From Candidatus Krumholzibacteriia bacterium (GTDB taxonomy: Bacteria; Krumholzibacteriota; Krumholzibacteriia; LZORAL124-64-63), in contig JANTFX010000018.1 in assembly GCA_024763215.1 (NCBI GenBank), positions 1 through 38,299 on the forward strand: a stretch of DNA of 38,299 nucleotides, in the 5' to 3' direction. The notes beneath the pieces were generated by a model. That model did no database searches, was not told the origin of the DNA, and saw only the letters and a program-made list of their open reading frames with translations. This document shows positions 25,448 to 36,905 of the stretch, piece after piece. Both the position numbers and the translations under genes were made by a program. How positions within the stretch are numbered: the stretch's first letter is position 1; each line of letters starts with the position of its first letter.

Positions 25448-25629
25448 AATCTTTAACATATTGCAAATAAACAAGTTAAAGAAAATTCAACACCAGGTGT
25501 CCCCGGAAAACCGTTGAAGAGTTCAGCGCGGGGAAAGGGGGAATACCCGCGAATACCCATAACCGCTTCACTGGCAGGCGTTTACATGTGTTCACATCTT
25601 CAACAGTATGATGTTGTCATTCTCAACAG
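25448..25629. promoter_or_regulatory. Upstream region of the sigma54 promoter with CAACA/TGTTG half-sites
   Basis: No gene is supported in the roughly 330 bases between the GcvH-like start and atpC. Besides the promoter, it holds CAACA (25601-25605), TGTTG (25612-25616) and CAACA (25624-25628), spaced by 6 and 7 bases, i.e. overlapping inverted pairs. They lie about 180-210 bp upstream of the likely start site, a normal distance for activator binding to a sigma54 promoter. An AT-rich stretch (25450-25495) between could ease DNA bending. Confidence 0.4.
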
Positions 25630-25657
25630 AAAACGGGGGCGCCGCTTCGGCGCCCCC
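25630..25657 (-). terminator. Terminator of the ATP synthase operon
   Basis: A 10-bp GC-rich stem (25635-25644 with 25648-25657) around a 3-base loop is followed on the minus strand by CGTTTTCTGTT. It begins 32 bases after the atpC stop. Confidence 0.8.
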
Positions 25658-25689
25658 GACTCAAGCAAAAAGCTCGCAAAAAATCGGAT

Positions 25690-26100
25690 TTATTTTTTCC
25701 CGACCGCCCTCAGCCGTGCCTCAGCGCGGGCCACCGCCAGCCGGGCCCGCTCGCGGTCGATATCATCCTGCATGTCGGCCAGGCGCCGCCGGGCACGTTC
25801 GAGGGCCTTGGTGGCCCTTTCCGCATCGATCTCGCCGGCTGTTTCGCAGGTCTCGACCATGAGGTTGACCACGTTGTCCGCAACCTCGACGAAGCCGGTG
25901 CCCACGGCCATGCGCAGCTCGCTGCCCATGTCGTCCTTCTTCAACGTCACCACGCCGGGGATCACCGCCGCCACCAGGGGCGCGTGATTCGCCCAGATGC
26001 CGATGTAGCCGGCCAGCCCCGGGATCGTGGCCGAGACGGCCTCGCCCTCGTAGGCGGTCTTGTCCGGGGTGACGATCACAACTTTGAAGGACTTGGCCAT
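25690..26100 (-). CDS. atpC: F1 ATP synthase epsilon subunit
   Basis: A 136-aa subunit of the F1 central stalk. The N-terminal beta-sandwich (residues 1-85, with VVTPDKTAYEGEA and GYIGIWANHAPLVAAVIPG) precedes the C-terminal helical hairpin (about 90-134) rich in ERARRRLADMQ-type helices. It starts 3 bases after the atpD stop, with GGAGGG in the end of atpD. It is the last gene of the operon. Confidence 0.95.
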   Translation of the reverse strand: MAKSFKVVIVTPDKTAYEGEAVSATIPGLAGYIGIWANHAPLVAAVIPGVVTLKKDDMGSELRMAVGTGFVEVADNVVNLMVETCETAGEIDAERATKALERARRRLADMQDDIDRERARLAVARAEARLRAVGKK

Positions 26101-26103
26101 GTT

Positions 26104-28444
<2,341 letters not shown>

Positions 28445-28480
28445 GGGTTACCTCCTGCGCTCAAGTGCGCTGCGTCGCGG

Positions 28481-29986
<1,506 letters not shown>

Positions 29987-30037
29987 TGCCCATCTCCTCG
30001 TTGAATACCGTTGCAGCCCGCAGCCGCCGACCCTGGG

Positions 30038-30586
30038 TCAGCGTACCGAGGCCTTGCCAAGCTGCTTGCGCAGCCGGTCCAGGTTCGTGCGCACCGTGCC
30101 GTCGAGGATCTTGTCCCCCATGGTGACGCACACCCCGCCGAGCACCGCGGGGTCGATCTTCTTGGCCAGGATGACCGTCTTGCCGGTCATGGCCGCCAGT
30201 TTCTCCCGCAGGGCCTTTTCCAGGTCCTCGGCCAGGGGCACCGCGGTGACCACGCCCGCGCGCAGCACCCCGCGTTCCCGCTCGACCAGGTCCGCGAAGG
30301 CCTCGGCGATGTCCTGCAGGTTCTCGATGCGGTTCTTGTCCAGCAGCAGGTAGAAGAAGGTCAGCAGCAGATCCTCGATCTTGCCGCCGAACACGTCCTT
30401 CAGAAGCTTTTTCTTCTCGGCCTCGGGCACCTGGGGGCTGTACAGGAAGGTCACCAGGTCGCGGTTCTCACGCACGACCTCGTGGACGGCCGCGAACGAC
30501 TCGGCGACCCCGTCCAGCACACCGGCCTTTTGGGCCGATTCGAGCAGGGCGCCCGCGTATCTGGTGGCGACCTTGCGATCACGCAT
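30038..30586 (-). CDS. atpH: F1 ATP synthase delta subunit
   Basis: A 182-aa peripheral-stalk subunit. The N-terminal helical bundle (VATRYAGALLESAQKAGVLD) and the C-terminal DPAVLGGVCVTMGDKILDGTVRTNLDRL segment are hallmarks of OSCP/delta. It overlaps the end of atpF by 8 bases. Confidence 0.96.
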   Translation of the reverse strand: MRDRKVATRYAGALLESAQKAGVLDGVAESFAAVHEVVRENRDLVTFLYSPQVPEAEKKKLLKDVFGGKIEDLLLTFFYLLLDKNRIENLQDIAEAFADLVERERGVLRAGVVTAVPLAEDLEKALREKLAAMTGKTVILAKKIDPAVLGGVCVTMGDKILDGTVRTNLDRLRKQLGKASVR

Positions 30587-31079
30587 GGGGCTGCTCCCCG
30601 ATCTGAGCGATGTAGTCGCTGATCAGCTTGCGGTGCAGGTCGTCGTCCAGCCGCTCGCCGATGACCTTCTCGGCGGCACCGATGGCCATGTTCACGACCG
30701 AGTCGCGCAGCTCCAGCTGGGCCTTGTGCAGCTCCATGTCGAGGTCCTGTTCGACCTTGTGCTTGGTCTCCTCGGCCTGGTGGCGAGCCTTGCTGACGAT
30801 GGTCTCGCTCAGCTCCTCGCCCTTGTGCACCGCTTCCTGGATCTTCTCGCGCTCGATGACCTTGATGTCGCTCAGCTTGAGCTCGAACTCATGCTTGAGC
30901 TGTTCGGACTCGGCGAGGTTCGACTCGGCGGCCTTGAAATCGGAATCGATCTTCTCGCGCCGCTGGTCGAGCAGATTCAGGATCGGTCCCCAGGCGAACT
31001 TGGCCAGCACCCACACGAACAGCAGGAAGCCCACCGCGGTGGTCAGCAGCTGTGTTAAATCTGGCAGTACCATATCCAT
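30579..31079 (-). CDS. atpF: F0 ATP synthase b subunit
   Basis: A 166-aa subunit with one N-terminal membrane helix (about residues 8-28, LTTAVGFLLFVWVLAKFAW), then the conserved GPILNLLDQRREKI stretch and a long charged coiled coil to the C-terminus, forming the peripheral stalk. GGTGA lies 7 bases before the first ATG; a second ATG two codons on is possible. Only one b-type gene is present. Confidence 0.96.
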   Translation of the reverse strand: MDMVLPDLTQLLTTAVGFLLFVWVLAKFAWGPILNLLDQRREKIDSDFKAAESNLAESEQLKHEFELKLSDIKVIEREKIQEAVHKGEELSETIVSKARHQAEETKHKVEQDLDMELHKAQLELRDSVVNMAIGAAEKVIGERLDDDLHRKLISDYIAQIGEQPHA

Positions 31080-31185
31080 GACGGATCACCTTCCGGATGG
31101 GAATGACCGGTTTCGTCGGCGGAACCGGGAGCGGTCAGGCCACCACCCCCGACCCCGTTCAACGCACGCGGGGTATTCCCGGCGC
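31080..31185 (-). other. atpE-atpF spacer with hairpin
   Basis: A 106-base gap, the longest in the operon, holding CCGGTT/AACCGG (about 31110-31130) as an imperfect hairpin, with GACC/GGTC outside it. Spacers with secondary structure next to atpE are common and often adjust subunit c dosage; that role here is inferred. Confidence 0.4.
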
Positions 31186-31413
31186 TTAGACCTTGCCCAT
31201 CAGCAGGAAGGTGGCGATCAGGGCGTAGATCGTCAGGGCCTCGATGAAGGCGCAGCCGATGATCATGGCCGTCTGGATCTGACCAATGGCTTCGGGCTGA
31301 CGACCCATGGCGTTCATGCCGCCCTCGATGGCCTTGCCCAAACCGAGTCCGCAACCCATGGCAGCAATACCCAGGCCGAGAGGAAGAGCCAGTCCCATAA
31401 TGTTCCCAGTCAT
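31186..31413 (-). CDS. atpE: F0 ATP synthase c subunit
   Basis: A 75-aa two-helix proteolipid that builds the rotor ring. The loop is GRQPEA and the ion-binding carboxylate is E58 in CAFIEAL. The residue after it is Ala rather than Ser/Thr and helix one lacks the Gln of sodium-type rings, so protons are the likely coupling ion. Start choice: GGAG is 6 bases before the ATG at 31413; the ATG at 31419 touches GGAG and is unlikely. Confidence 0.96.
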   Translation of the reverse strand: MTGNIMGLALPLGLGIAAMGCGLGLGKAIEGGMNAMGRQPEAIGQIQTAMIIGCAFIEALTIYALIATFLLMGKV

Positions 31414-31470
31414 TGTCATCTCCTTTTGGCGCGTGCGTCGCGCGTTCAAGCTCGCGGGTTTCCCCGCCGT

Positions 31471-31487
31471 TGCGGGCCAGAAGGCCC
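31471..31487 (-). other. Hairpin in the atpB-atpE spacer
   Basis: GGGCC (31474-31478) and GGCCC (31483-31487) around an AGAA loop in the 76-base gap between atpB and atpE. It may protect or separate the atpE message. Confidence 0.4.
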
Positions 31488-31489
31488 TC

Positions 31490-32530
31490 TCAATGCCCGT
31501 GCGCCTCCCCGTGACCTTCATGGTCGCCGTGGGGGAGCCACAGGGCAATGTAGACCGTCGACAAGAGCGTGAAGACCAGCGCCTGGATGGTGCTGGACAA
31601 CAGGCCCAGGAAATAGAACGGGAACTGCAGGGGCAGCCCCGGTACGAAACTCGTGGAAGTCAGCTTGTACATGATGACCGTGCCCAGCATGACCATGGTG
31701 GCCACCAGGGCGTCCTCGCCGAAGATGTTCCCGAACAGACGCAGGCTCAGGCTGATGGGCTTGATCAGCTCGCCCAGCAGGTGCAAGGGGAACAGAAGCA
31801 CCGAGAAGCCCCACTCCAGACCGCAGGTGGGTGATCCGGCCATGTGGTGCAGATAGCCCAGAATGCCGTTCTTCTTCAGGGCGATGCCCTGCACGTAGAA
31901 GAAGGTCAGCATGCCCAGGGCGAAGGTCGTGGTGGCGAAGCTGCTGGTTGCCGAGTGGCCCAAGGGCACCAAACCGAACAGGTTGTTGGCCAGGATGAAG
32001 ATGAACAGGGTGCCCAGATAGGGGGTATAGCGCCGGGCCTCGTCGCCGAGGACGGCCTTGAACAGGTCGTACAGCCAGCCGAAGAACAGCTCGACCAGCA
32101 TCTGGGTCCGACCGGGGTTGCGCACCGAGAGGCGGCCGCTGAGCCAGATGAAGAACACGGCCACCATCAAGGCCACGAACATGGAATAAATAGGGTTCTC
32201 GAATTTTTCAAGGGTTGCGGCGACGTGTTCCGGCAAGAGCTTCGCGATCAGGGACAGGATGTTGGGAAGATGGGGCGGCCCCGCCTCATGGGCCTCTGCG
32301 CCGTGTCCGTCCGCATGATGCTCACCCTCGGCGGCCTCACCGTGTTGCACGGCCGCAGCCTCGTGGTCAGCAGACCCGTGCTCGGTGACCTGGTCGTGGG
32401 CATCGTTGACCGCCGGATGGTCATGGTGCTGGGCTGCGGCCACCGTGGCCATACCGGCCACGAGCAGGGCTACCGTCAGGGCGATCCACCACCTGGTCGA
32501 AGCTTTCCCATTCTGCTTACACATCTTCAT
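31490..32530 (-). CDS. atpB: F0 ATP synthase a subunit with His-rich ends
   Basis: A 346-aa membrane subunit forming the proton half-channels. The essential arginine is R264 in SLSLRLFGN, and the C-terminal helices (STIQALVFTLLSTVYIAL) are typical. It is about 80 residues longer than the classic protein. The N-terminus has a signal-like helix (14-33), then an exported-looking stretch with 12 His between residues 35 and 87; the last 13 residues contain 5 more His. Similar extensions occur in FCB-group subunit a proteins. The start ATG overlaps the upstream atpI-like gene by 14 bases. Confidence 0.94.
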   Translation of the reverse strand: MKMCKQNGKASTRWWIALTVALLVAGMATVAAAQHHDHPAVNDAHDQVTEHGSADHEAAAVQHGEAAEGEHHADGHGAEAHEAGPPHLPNILSLIAKLLPEHVAATLEKFENPIYSMFVALMVAVFFIWLSGRLSVRNPGRTQMLVELFFGWLYDLFKAVLGDEARRYTPYLGTLFIFILANNLFGLVPLGHSATSSFATTTFALGMLTFFYVQGIALKKNGILGYLHHMAGSPTCGLEWGFSVLLFPLHLLGELIKPISLSLRLFGNIFGEDALVATMVMLGTVIMYKLTSTSFVPGLPLQFPFYFLGLLSSTIQALVFTLLSTVYIALWLPHGDHEGHGEAHGH

Positions 32531-32972
32531 CCCGCTCACTTTGCGAGGCCGGTGCGTCATCCGGGCGACGTTCGGTTGGACCGGCCGCCGGCGATTGCTG
32601 CAGATTCTTGATTTCCCGCGACCGGACCGTGGCGCCCATGGCGGTCAGCACCACGATCAGCAGAGTCAAGCCCACGACGTGGCTCATCCCCGGGAACGGG
32701 CGGGAAAATAACACCCAGATAGCCAGGCCGTAAACAGCCAATTTGGCCATCAGCCACAAAAAAACGGCAAAACCGTTGCGCGGCGCGCCCGGCGCCACCA
32801 CGGCGGCCCGGAGCAACCGTTCCAGAATAAAGAATCCGGCCACCGCCCACAGGGCTGTCAGAAACACACCCAGGGCGAAGATACCGGACGACAACAGCCA
32901 GCATACGCCGGCTGTGGGTAACGCGAGTAAAATAGTCCATAAACGGACACGGGCAAGGAGGGATTCGTTCAA
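32517..32972 (-). CDS. atpI: AtpI-like small membrane protein
   Basis: A 151-aa protein with four predicted helices (about residues 11-30, 32-52, 69-90, 94-113) and a hydrophilic, Pro-rich tail. Its position, first in the operon and overlapping atpB, is that of ATP synthase protein I, which helps assemble the c-ring. The sequence is diverged, so the assignment rests mainly on position and topology. The start appears to be TTG, as no in-frame ATG or GTG is better placed. Confidence 0.72.
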   Translation of the reverse strand: MNESLLARVRLWTILLALPTAGVCWLLSSGIFALGVFLTALWAVAGFFILERLLRAAVVAPGAPRNGFAVFLWLMAKLAVYGLAIWVLFSRPFPGMSHVVGLTLLIVVLTAMGATVRSREIKNLQQSPAAGPTERRPDDAPASQSERDEDV

Positions 32973-33044
32973 AACGGCGATTTTTCCTCTTGCTCAAGTT
33001 GGCGGTCCGGCGCCACGGCTTCACGGCGGCGCCTGATCGCTGGT

Positions 33045-33073
33045 AAAGATGGTCAAATGAAAGGGAATGTCAA
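33045..33073 (-). promoter_or_regulatory. Candidate promoter of the ATP synthase operon
   Basis: A perfect TTGACA (33068-33073) on the minus strand with ATCTTT 17 bp on (33045-33050), a poor -10. It is about 75 bp upstream of the atpI start. Confidence 0.45.
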
Positions 33074-33083
33074 CATAATGAAC

Positions 33084-33102
33084 GGGGCGGCCGCGGCGCC
33101 CC
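33084..33102 (-). terminator. Hairpin after the AAA ATPase gene
   Basis: GGGGCG (33084-33089) and CGCCCC (33097-33102) form a GC stem 20 bases after the ATPase stop. The following minus-strand bases are only mildly T-rich. Confidence 0.45.
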
Positions 33103-33121
33103 GCCCTTACCGGGAATAGTT

Positions 33122-35350
33122 CTAGAACCCCACCGTCCGGACCGCAGCCCTGGCCTGGGGCTTGATCATGACCTCGTGCTCCAGGTCCAGTAAAAGCTGC
33201 CGGTGGTTGGCCTTGCCGTTTCGCAAAAACCCGTGGTTGCGGCGCACCAGCACCAGGTCAGCGGTCGTAACCGGGTCCAGGGCGCGCAAACGCCTTGTTT
33301 CACCGTCGGATAGCTTGCCCCGGGCCAGCGGACCCAGGATTCGGTCGTAAACCTCCTCGATCTGGCCGGGGGTCAGGGGTCGGAACGCCACCTTGAGGGC
33401 GAAACGCCGCAACCCAGCCTCATCCAGGCTTTCCAGCCGGTTGGTGGTGCAGATAACCAGACCCTGGTGCTGTTCGATCTGGACCAGCAGCTCGTTGACC
33501 ATGCTGATTTCCCAGCTGCGCCTTCGCCCGCTGCGGGCACCCAGGAAGGTGTCGACCTCATCCAGCACCAGCACCGCACCCTTGTCCTTTGCCTCACTGA
33601 ATGCAGCCGCCAGGTTTTTTTCGGTCATTCCCACGTAGGGATCCAGCAGGTCGCTGGCCCGCTTGCTGATGACCGACCGGCCGATCTTCTCGGCCAGAAA
33701 AGCGGCCGTGGCCGTCTTGCCCGTGCCCGGCAGTCCATGAAACAGCAGGGCCAAGGGACCGGGCGCCATCCGGGGATGTTCACCGGTCCAGATCCCTGCG
33801 TAACGTTCCACGTGCCCCTGGATATCGGTCAGGGTTCGGTCGGGATTCACACCGCAGCTCAGGAAGGGGAGGGACCGCCGCGACTTCCGGCGGCCGGCCA
33901 CCTTGCCCTTGCCCTGCAAAAGGGTCTGCGCGGCCAGAACTTCCCGCACCGCTTCCCTGCAGGCTTTGGGGGAGGATTGCACCCGCGAACCCACCTGCGC
34001 GGCCAGGGCGAACAGGGCCGGGGTGAGCTCGAAGTCCTCGGCCAGCTCACGGATCTGCACGCGGGTGAAATGCCGCTTGATGCCGTGCCTGCGCAGGGCG
34101 GCCTCCAGCATGACCGTCCGCTTATCCACCCCCAGCGGCGGCATCTCCAAACTGTAGGCGAAACGGCGGCGCACCGCCTGGTCGATTTCCTCGTGCCGGT
34201 TGACGATCCATATGCCCTTGACCCCCGGCTGCTCCAGCGCCCCGTTCAGATAGCCCTTGTCCATGGCCTCACCGCTGCGGAACCAGGGAAGGTCGGTGCT
34301 GAGGATCTGGTCGGCCTCGTCCACCACGATCACGCCGTCGGGCCGGCCGGTAACCATTTCCATACACGCAGCCAGGGCCGCGCGGCGGGAACTGGCCCTG
34401 TTCTCCTTCTGCCCCAGCACCTCGACCCCCTTCAGGCCCAGCTCCGAGCACAGGGCCCGCGCCAGGGTGGTCTTGCCCGTGCCCGGAGGACCATAGAACA
34501 GGACATGAACAGGCTTCTCGCCCGGGCTCGACAGCAGGCTGCGCAGGAACGCCAATTTTTCCGGATTCAGCCCGAGCAGGTCCGAGGCAAGCTCGGGCCC
34601 GGGCACCTCGCGGAACAGATCCTGACGGTTGGGGGCCAGGTCCGGATCCAGAAAATACGGCTTGAACTCGTCCTCCACGTCCAGATAGTGCGCGCCCAGA
34701 TCAAGGATCCCGATGGCCCCCACCTTGCCCGCCAGGATCCGGCCGAATTCGGCCTGGTCGAGCCCCACGGCGAGCAGCAGGTGGCGCCGGCCCCGGATAT
34801 CATCGCAGCTCAGGTGGTGTTCGAAATAGTCCTGCGCCGGCCCCCACCACTTCATGACCGACAGGAAAAAACACAACTCCAGGTCCTGGTCCGTCAGACC
34901 GAACAACTGGCGGGTGTCCCGGAGGTGTTTGGCCAGGCCGCAATCCGCATACGTTGCCCGTTCCCGACCCCATTTTTCCAGCAGCTCCGCCATCTCGGCG
35001 GCCATGCGCCTGGTCCGACCTGCGGGCGCCTCCCGGTGGGTGATCCTGACCAGCGAGGCCAGATCATCCGGCTTGTTCATGGCCTTTTTCAGCTCCGGCA
35101 ACAGGCGCTCCCGGTCGGTGGGGCTGAAGAAGACATCCAGGAGCTCCTCCGTCCCGTTCGGGTCCAGTCCCGACAGCCAGAACGCGAAGGTCAACGGTGA
35201 TTCCTCAAGTTCCCCGCGCCCGGCCATGACGTGGGCGCCCCAGCCCGCGCATGCGGTGACGGTATAGAGGGTGTTGGCGTCCTGGGGAGAGAGCTTGTTC
35301 CTTGTGTGGCGGCCGTTCCTGCGCAGGCATTTCGCATGGATCTTGTTCAT
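33122..35350 (-). CDS. ATPase with two AAA domains and a long N-terminal region
   Basis: A 742-aa cytoplasmic protein. Residues 1-260 are a helical region I do not recognise. AAA domain one has Walker A GPPGTGKT (287-294), Walker B VIVVDEAD (about 340-346), sensor N384 and RRRF. AAA domain two has Walker A GLPGTGKT (539-546), Walker B VLVLDEVD (593-600), sensor N637 and RRF (648-650). Both sites look active, suggesting a remodelling or unfolding machine. It is not ClpA/B, VCP or FtsH by its other regions. The ATG at 35350 has GGGG ahead. It is downstream of a WYL regulator and preceded by an operator shared with two neighbours, so it likely acts with them. Confidence 0.9.
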   Translation of the reverse strand: MNKIHAKCLRRNGRHTRNKLSPQDANTLYTVTACAGWGAHVMAGRGELEESPLTFAFWLSGLDPNGTEELLDVFFSPTDRERLLPELKKAMNKPDDLASLVRITHREAPAGRTRRMAAEMAELLEKWGRERATYADCGLAKHLRDTRQLFGLTDQDLELCFFLSVMKWWGPAQDYFEHHLSCDDIRGRRHLLLAVGLDQAEFGRILAGKVGAIGILDLGAHYLDVEDEFKPYFLDPDLAPNRQDLFREVPGPELASDLLGLNPEKLAFLRSLLSSPGEKPVHVLFYGPPGTGKTTLARALCSELGLKGVEVLGQKENRASSRRAALAACMEMVTGRPDGVIVVDEADQILSTDLPWFRSGEAMDKGYLNGALEQPGVKGIWIVNRHEEIDQAVRRRFAYSLEMPPLGVDKRTVMLEAALRRHGIKRHFTRVQIRELAEDFELTPALFALAAQVGSRVQSSPKACREAVREVLAAQTLLQGKGKVAGRRKSRRSLPFLSCGVNPDRTLTDIQGHVERYAGIWTGEHPRMAPGPLALLFHGLPGTGKTATAAFLAEKIGRSVISKRASDLLDPYVGMTEKNLAAAFSEAKDKGAVLVLDEVDTFLGARSGRRRSWEISMVNELLVQIEQHQGLVICTTNRLESLDEAGLRRFALKVAFRPLTPGQIEEVYDRILGPLARGKLSDGETRRLRALDPVTTADLVLVRRNHGFLRNGKANHRQLLLDLEHEVMIKPQARAAVRTVGF

Positions 35351-35397
35351 GATGGTACCCCTTTCCCTATGCAGTGGTTGCATAAGGTAGTCGGGGA

Positions 35398-35430
35398 CCG
35401 TTCCGTGTTCCGGAATGACATGGAAACCGG
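35398..35430 (-). promoter_or_regulatory. Shared operator, site 1 (upstream of AAA ATPase)
   Basis: The core GTTCCGTGTTCCGGAATG (35400-35417) contains a GTTCC-N7-GGAAT inverted repeat. The full 33 bases match site 2 at 27 positions without gaps. It is about 50 bp before the ATPase start. Confidence 0.65.
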
Positions 35431-35433
35431 GGC

Positions 35434-36435
35434 CTACTTTTTCGAATACAGGTCCGCGATCTCGTCCAGCCGGGTCTTCAGCTTCGCGACCAGCTTCTGC
35501 GGCGCCAGCAGCCGGGCCTCGGTGCCGAAGCTCAGCACCCAGGCCAGGACCTCCGGCTCGCTGGTGGCCGAGAAGGCGATTTCAAGGCGGCCGTCGCGCT
35601 TTTTCCTGAGGGTCTGATCGGGGCTGATCTTCCGCTCGGCGGCAAACCCCGCCGCCCAGCCGGAAAGCACCGCCCGCACCTTGAAGGTCCGGCCCTTGAT
35701 GATCCCGAAGTGCTGGTTGAAGATCTTTTCGAAGTCGTAGTTCTGCGGCCGCTTGAAGGGCGTGCCGGTGACCTTGACCGCCGAGAACCGGTGCAGCGCG
35801 AACAGGGGGTCGAAGCCGGGGTTCTTGAACACCTTGCCCGGCATCTTGGCGTAACGCGCGTGGACGTAGATGGTCTCGTGGTGGGAAAAGATCTTCAGCG
35901 GCTTGATGCGGAATACCTTGGCCCGATTGTCCTTGAGGCGCTTGTACGCCACCTCGCACACACGTTGCTCCTCCATGCCCTGCACCAGGGCCTGCAGGTG
36001 GCCGTGGTGGGGGGTGTAGTCGATGACGCCTGGACGGTACACCCCGAACACGCCGCGGTCCGGGTCCCGCGTCCCCTTGTGGATCTTCGCGCTCTTGCTC
36101 ACGGCGTTCATGGCCGCGGCGAATTCCTTGCGGCCGAGCAGGTGGCTGGTGAAGGCCCGGCACATGAGCAGGGCCTCGAATTCCTCGTCGGTCATGGGCA
36201 ACAGGCCCTTGGGGCGCCTGGCCCGGGGAATGCGGTAGAAGTTGCGGTTGCCGTGCTTGTTGACCTCGATGCCCGTGATGCCGGCCTCGCCCAGGTCCGC
36301 CACCAGGCGCAGGATGGTCTGCTTGCTGCAGTCCAGCCGGGAACTCAGCTCGGTCAGGGAATACTCCCGATCGTTGAACATGAGCATGGCGTAGAGCTGG
36401 ATGAGGCGGGAACCGGGGGAGATGTCCTTGGCCAT
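35434..36435 (-). CDS. WYL-domain transcriptional regulator
   Basis: A 333-aa protein with an N-terminal winged helix-turn-helix (about residues 8-65, REYSLTELSSRLDCSKQTILRLVADL), a central linker, and a WYL-type ligand-binding domain (about 140-230, with RIKPLKIFSHHETIYVHARY in place of the canonical WYL strand). A C-terminal WCX-like extension follows (about 240-333). WYL regulators often control stress, DNA-damage or defence genes and may sense nucleotides or nucleic acid. An AAAGGA site precedes the ATG at 36435; the frame is open for 56 codons upstream but without support. Sites like its own upstream site are found before two neighbours, so it is the natural candidate to bind them. Confidence 0.9.
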   Translation of the reverse strand: MAKDISPGSRLIQLYAMLMFNDREYSLTELSSRLDCSKQTILRLVADLGEAGITGIEVNKHGNRNFYRIPRARRPKGLLPMTDEEFEALLMCRAFTSHLLGRKEFAAAMNAVSKSAKIHKGTRDPDRGVFGVYRPGVIDYTPHHGHLQALVQGMEEQRVCEVAYKRLKDNRAKVFRIKPLKIFSHHETIYVHARYAKMPGKVFKNPGFDPLFALHRFSAVKVTGTPFKRPQNYDFEKIFNQHFGIIKGRTFKVRAVLSGWAAGFAAERKISPDQTLRKKRDGRLEIAFSATSEPEVLAWVLSFGTEARLLAPQKLVAKLKTRLDEIADLYSKK

Positions 36436-36504
36436 GGCGAATCCTTTCGCGGCGAGGGTGTGGTGGGGGTGATTGTCCGACCGCCGCAAGGATCCTGCAA
36501 GGGT

Positions 36505-36522
36505 GTTCTGGATTACGGAATG
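36505..36522 (-). promoter_or_regulatory. Shared operator, site 3 (upstream of WYL regulator)
   Basis: GTTCTGGATTACGGAATG fits GTTCY-N7-GGAAY and matches site 1 at 13 of 18 positions; a TGGAGAC follows as TGGAAAC does in site 1. It is 70 bp before the WYL start, suggesting autoregulation. The rest of the 189-bp gap shows nothing clear. Confidence 0.5.
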
Positions 36523-36624
36523 GTTGGAGACAATGCGCCCGGCGGCCCCCTTTGCAGAGGTCCGCCGGACTTCCCGCCGCGGGGGCTCGCCCTTCCCCTG
36601 CAACGGGCTTCTCCCTCGTAGGCG

Positions 36625-36807
36625 CTATTCCAGGGTCAGGTCGATGGTGACGGATTCCAGACCGCAGTTGCGGCCCTCCAGATCGGTGTCGTTTTCCGTG
36701 TTAACGTAACTCACGAACATTCCCGTTTCCTCCTCCAGCTTCTTGAGCATGGCGAAGATCCGCCCGGCAACGTCAACCCGCATGGTTTTGATCTGCTGGA
36801 TGTCCAT
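36625..36807 (-). CDS. 60-aa hypothetical protein under the shared operator
   Basis: A small soluble protein: an amphipathic helix (about residues 3-30, IKTMRVDVAGRIFAMLKKLEEE) followed by a probable beta strand pair ending VTIDLTLE. No cysteine pair or membrane segment. AAAGGGGG lies 5-6 bases before the ATG, and the operator site 2 is 58 bp upstream, which supports it as a real gene. A longer open frame runs through the phosphoesterase gene but is a shadow. Family not recognised; it may be a partner of the AAA ATPase. Confidence 0.7.
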   Translation of the reverse strand: MDIQQIKTMRVDVAGRIFAMLKKLEEETGMFVSYVNTENDTDLEGRNCGLESVTIDLTLE

Positions 36808-36862
36808 GATGACCCCCTTTCCTTGTGAATGGTTTGTCGGTGACAAGGACATTACCGGCAGA

Positions 36863-36895
36863 CTGTTCCATATTCCGGAACGAAATGGAAATCGG
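36863..36895 (-). promoter_or_regulatory. Shared operator, site 2 (upstream of 60-aa gene)
   Basis: The core GTTCCATATTCCGGAACG (36865-36882) contains a perfect GTTCC-N7-GGAAC inverted repeat. It is 10 bases after the stop of the phosphoesterase gene and is 27/33 identical to site 1. Confidence 0.65.
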
Positions 36896-36905
36896 ATGGA
36901 TGTTT

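Noticed and set aside
35398-36895. ECF sigma-factor promoters in the GGAAC-bearing sites
   Set aside because: GGAAC resembles an ECF -35 box, but no shared -10 sequence follows at a constant distance in the three sites, so an operator explains them better.
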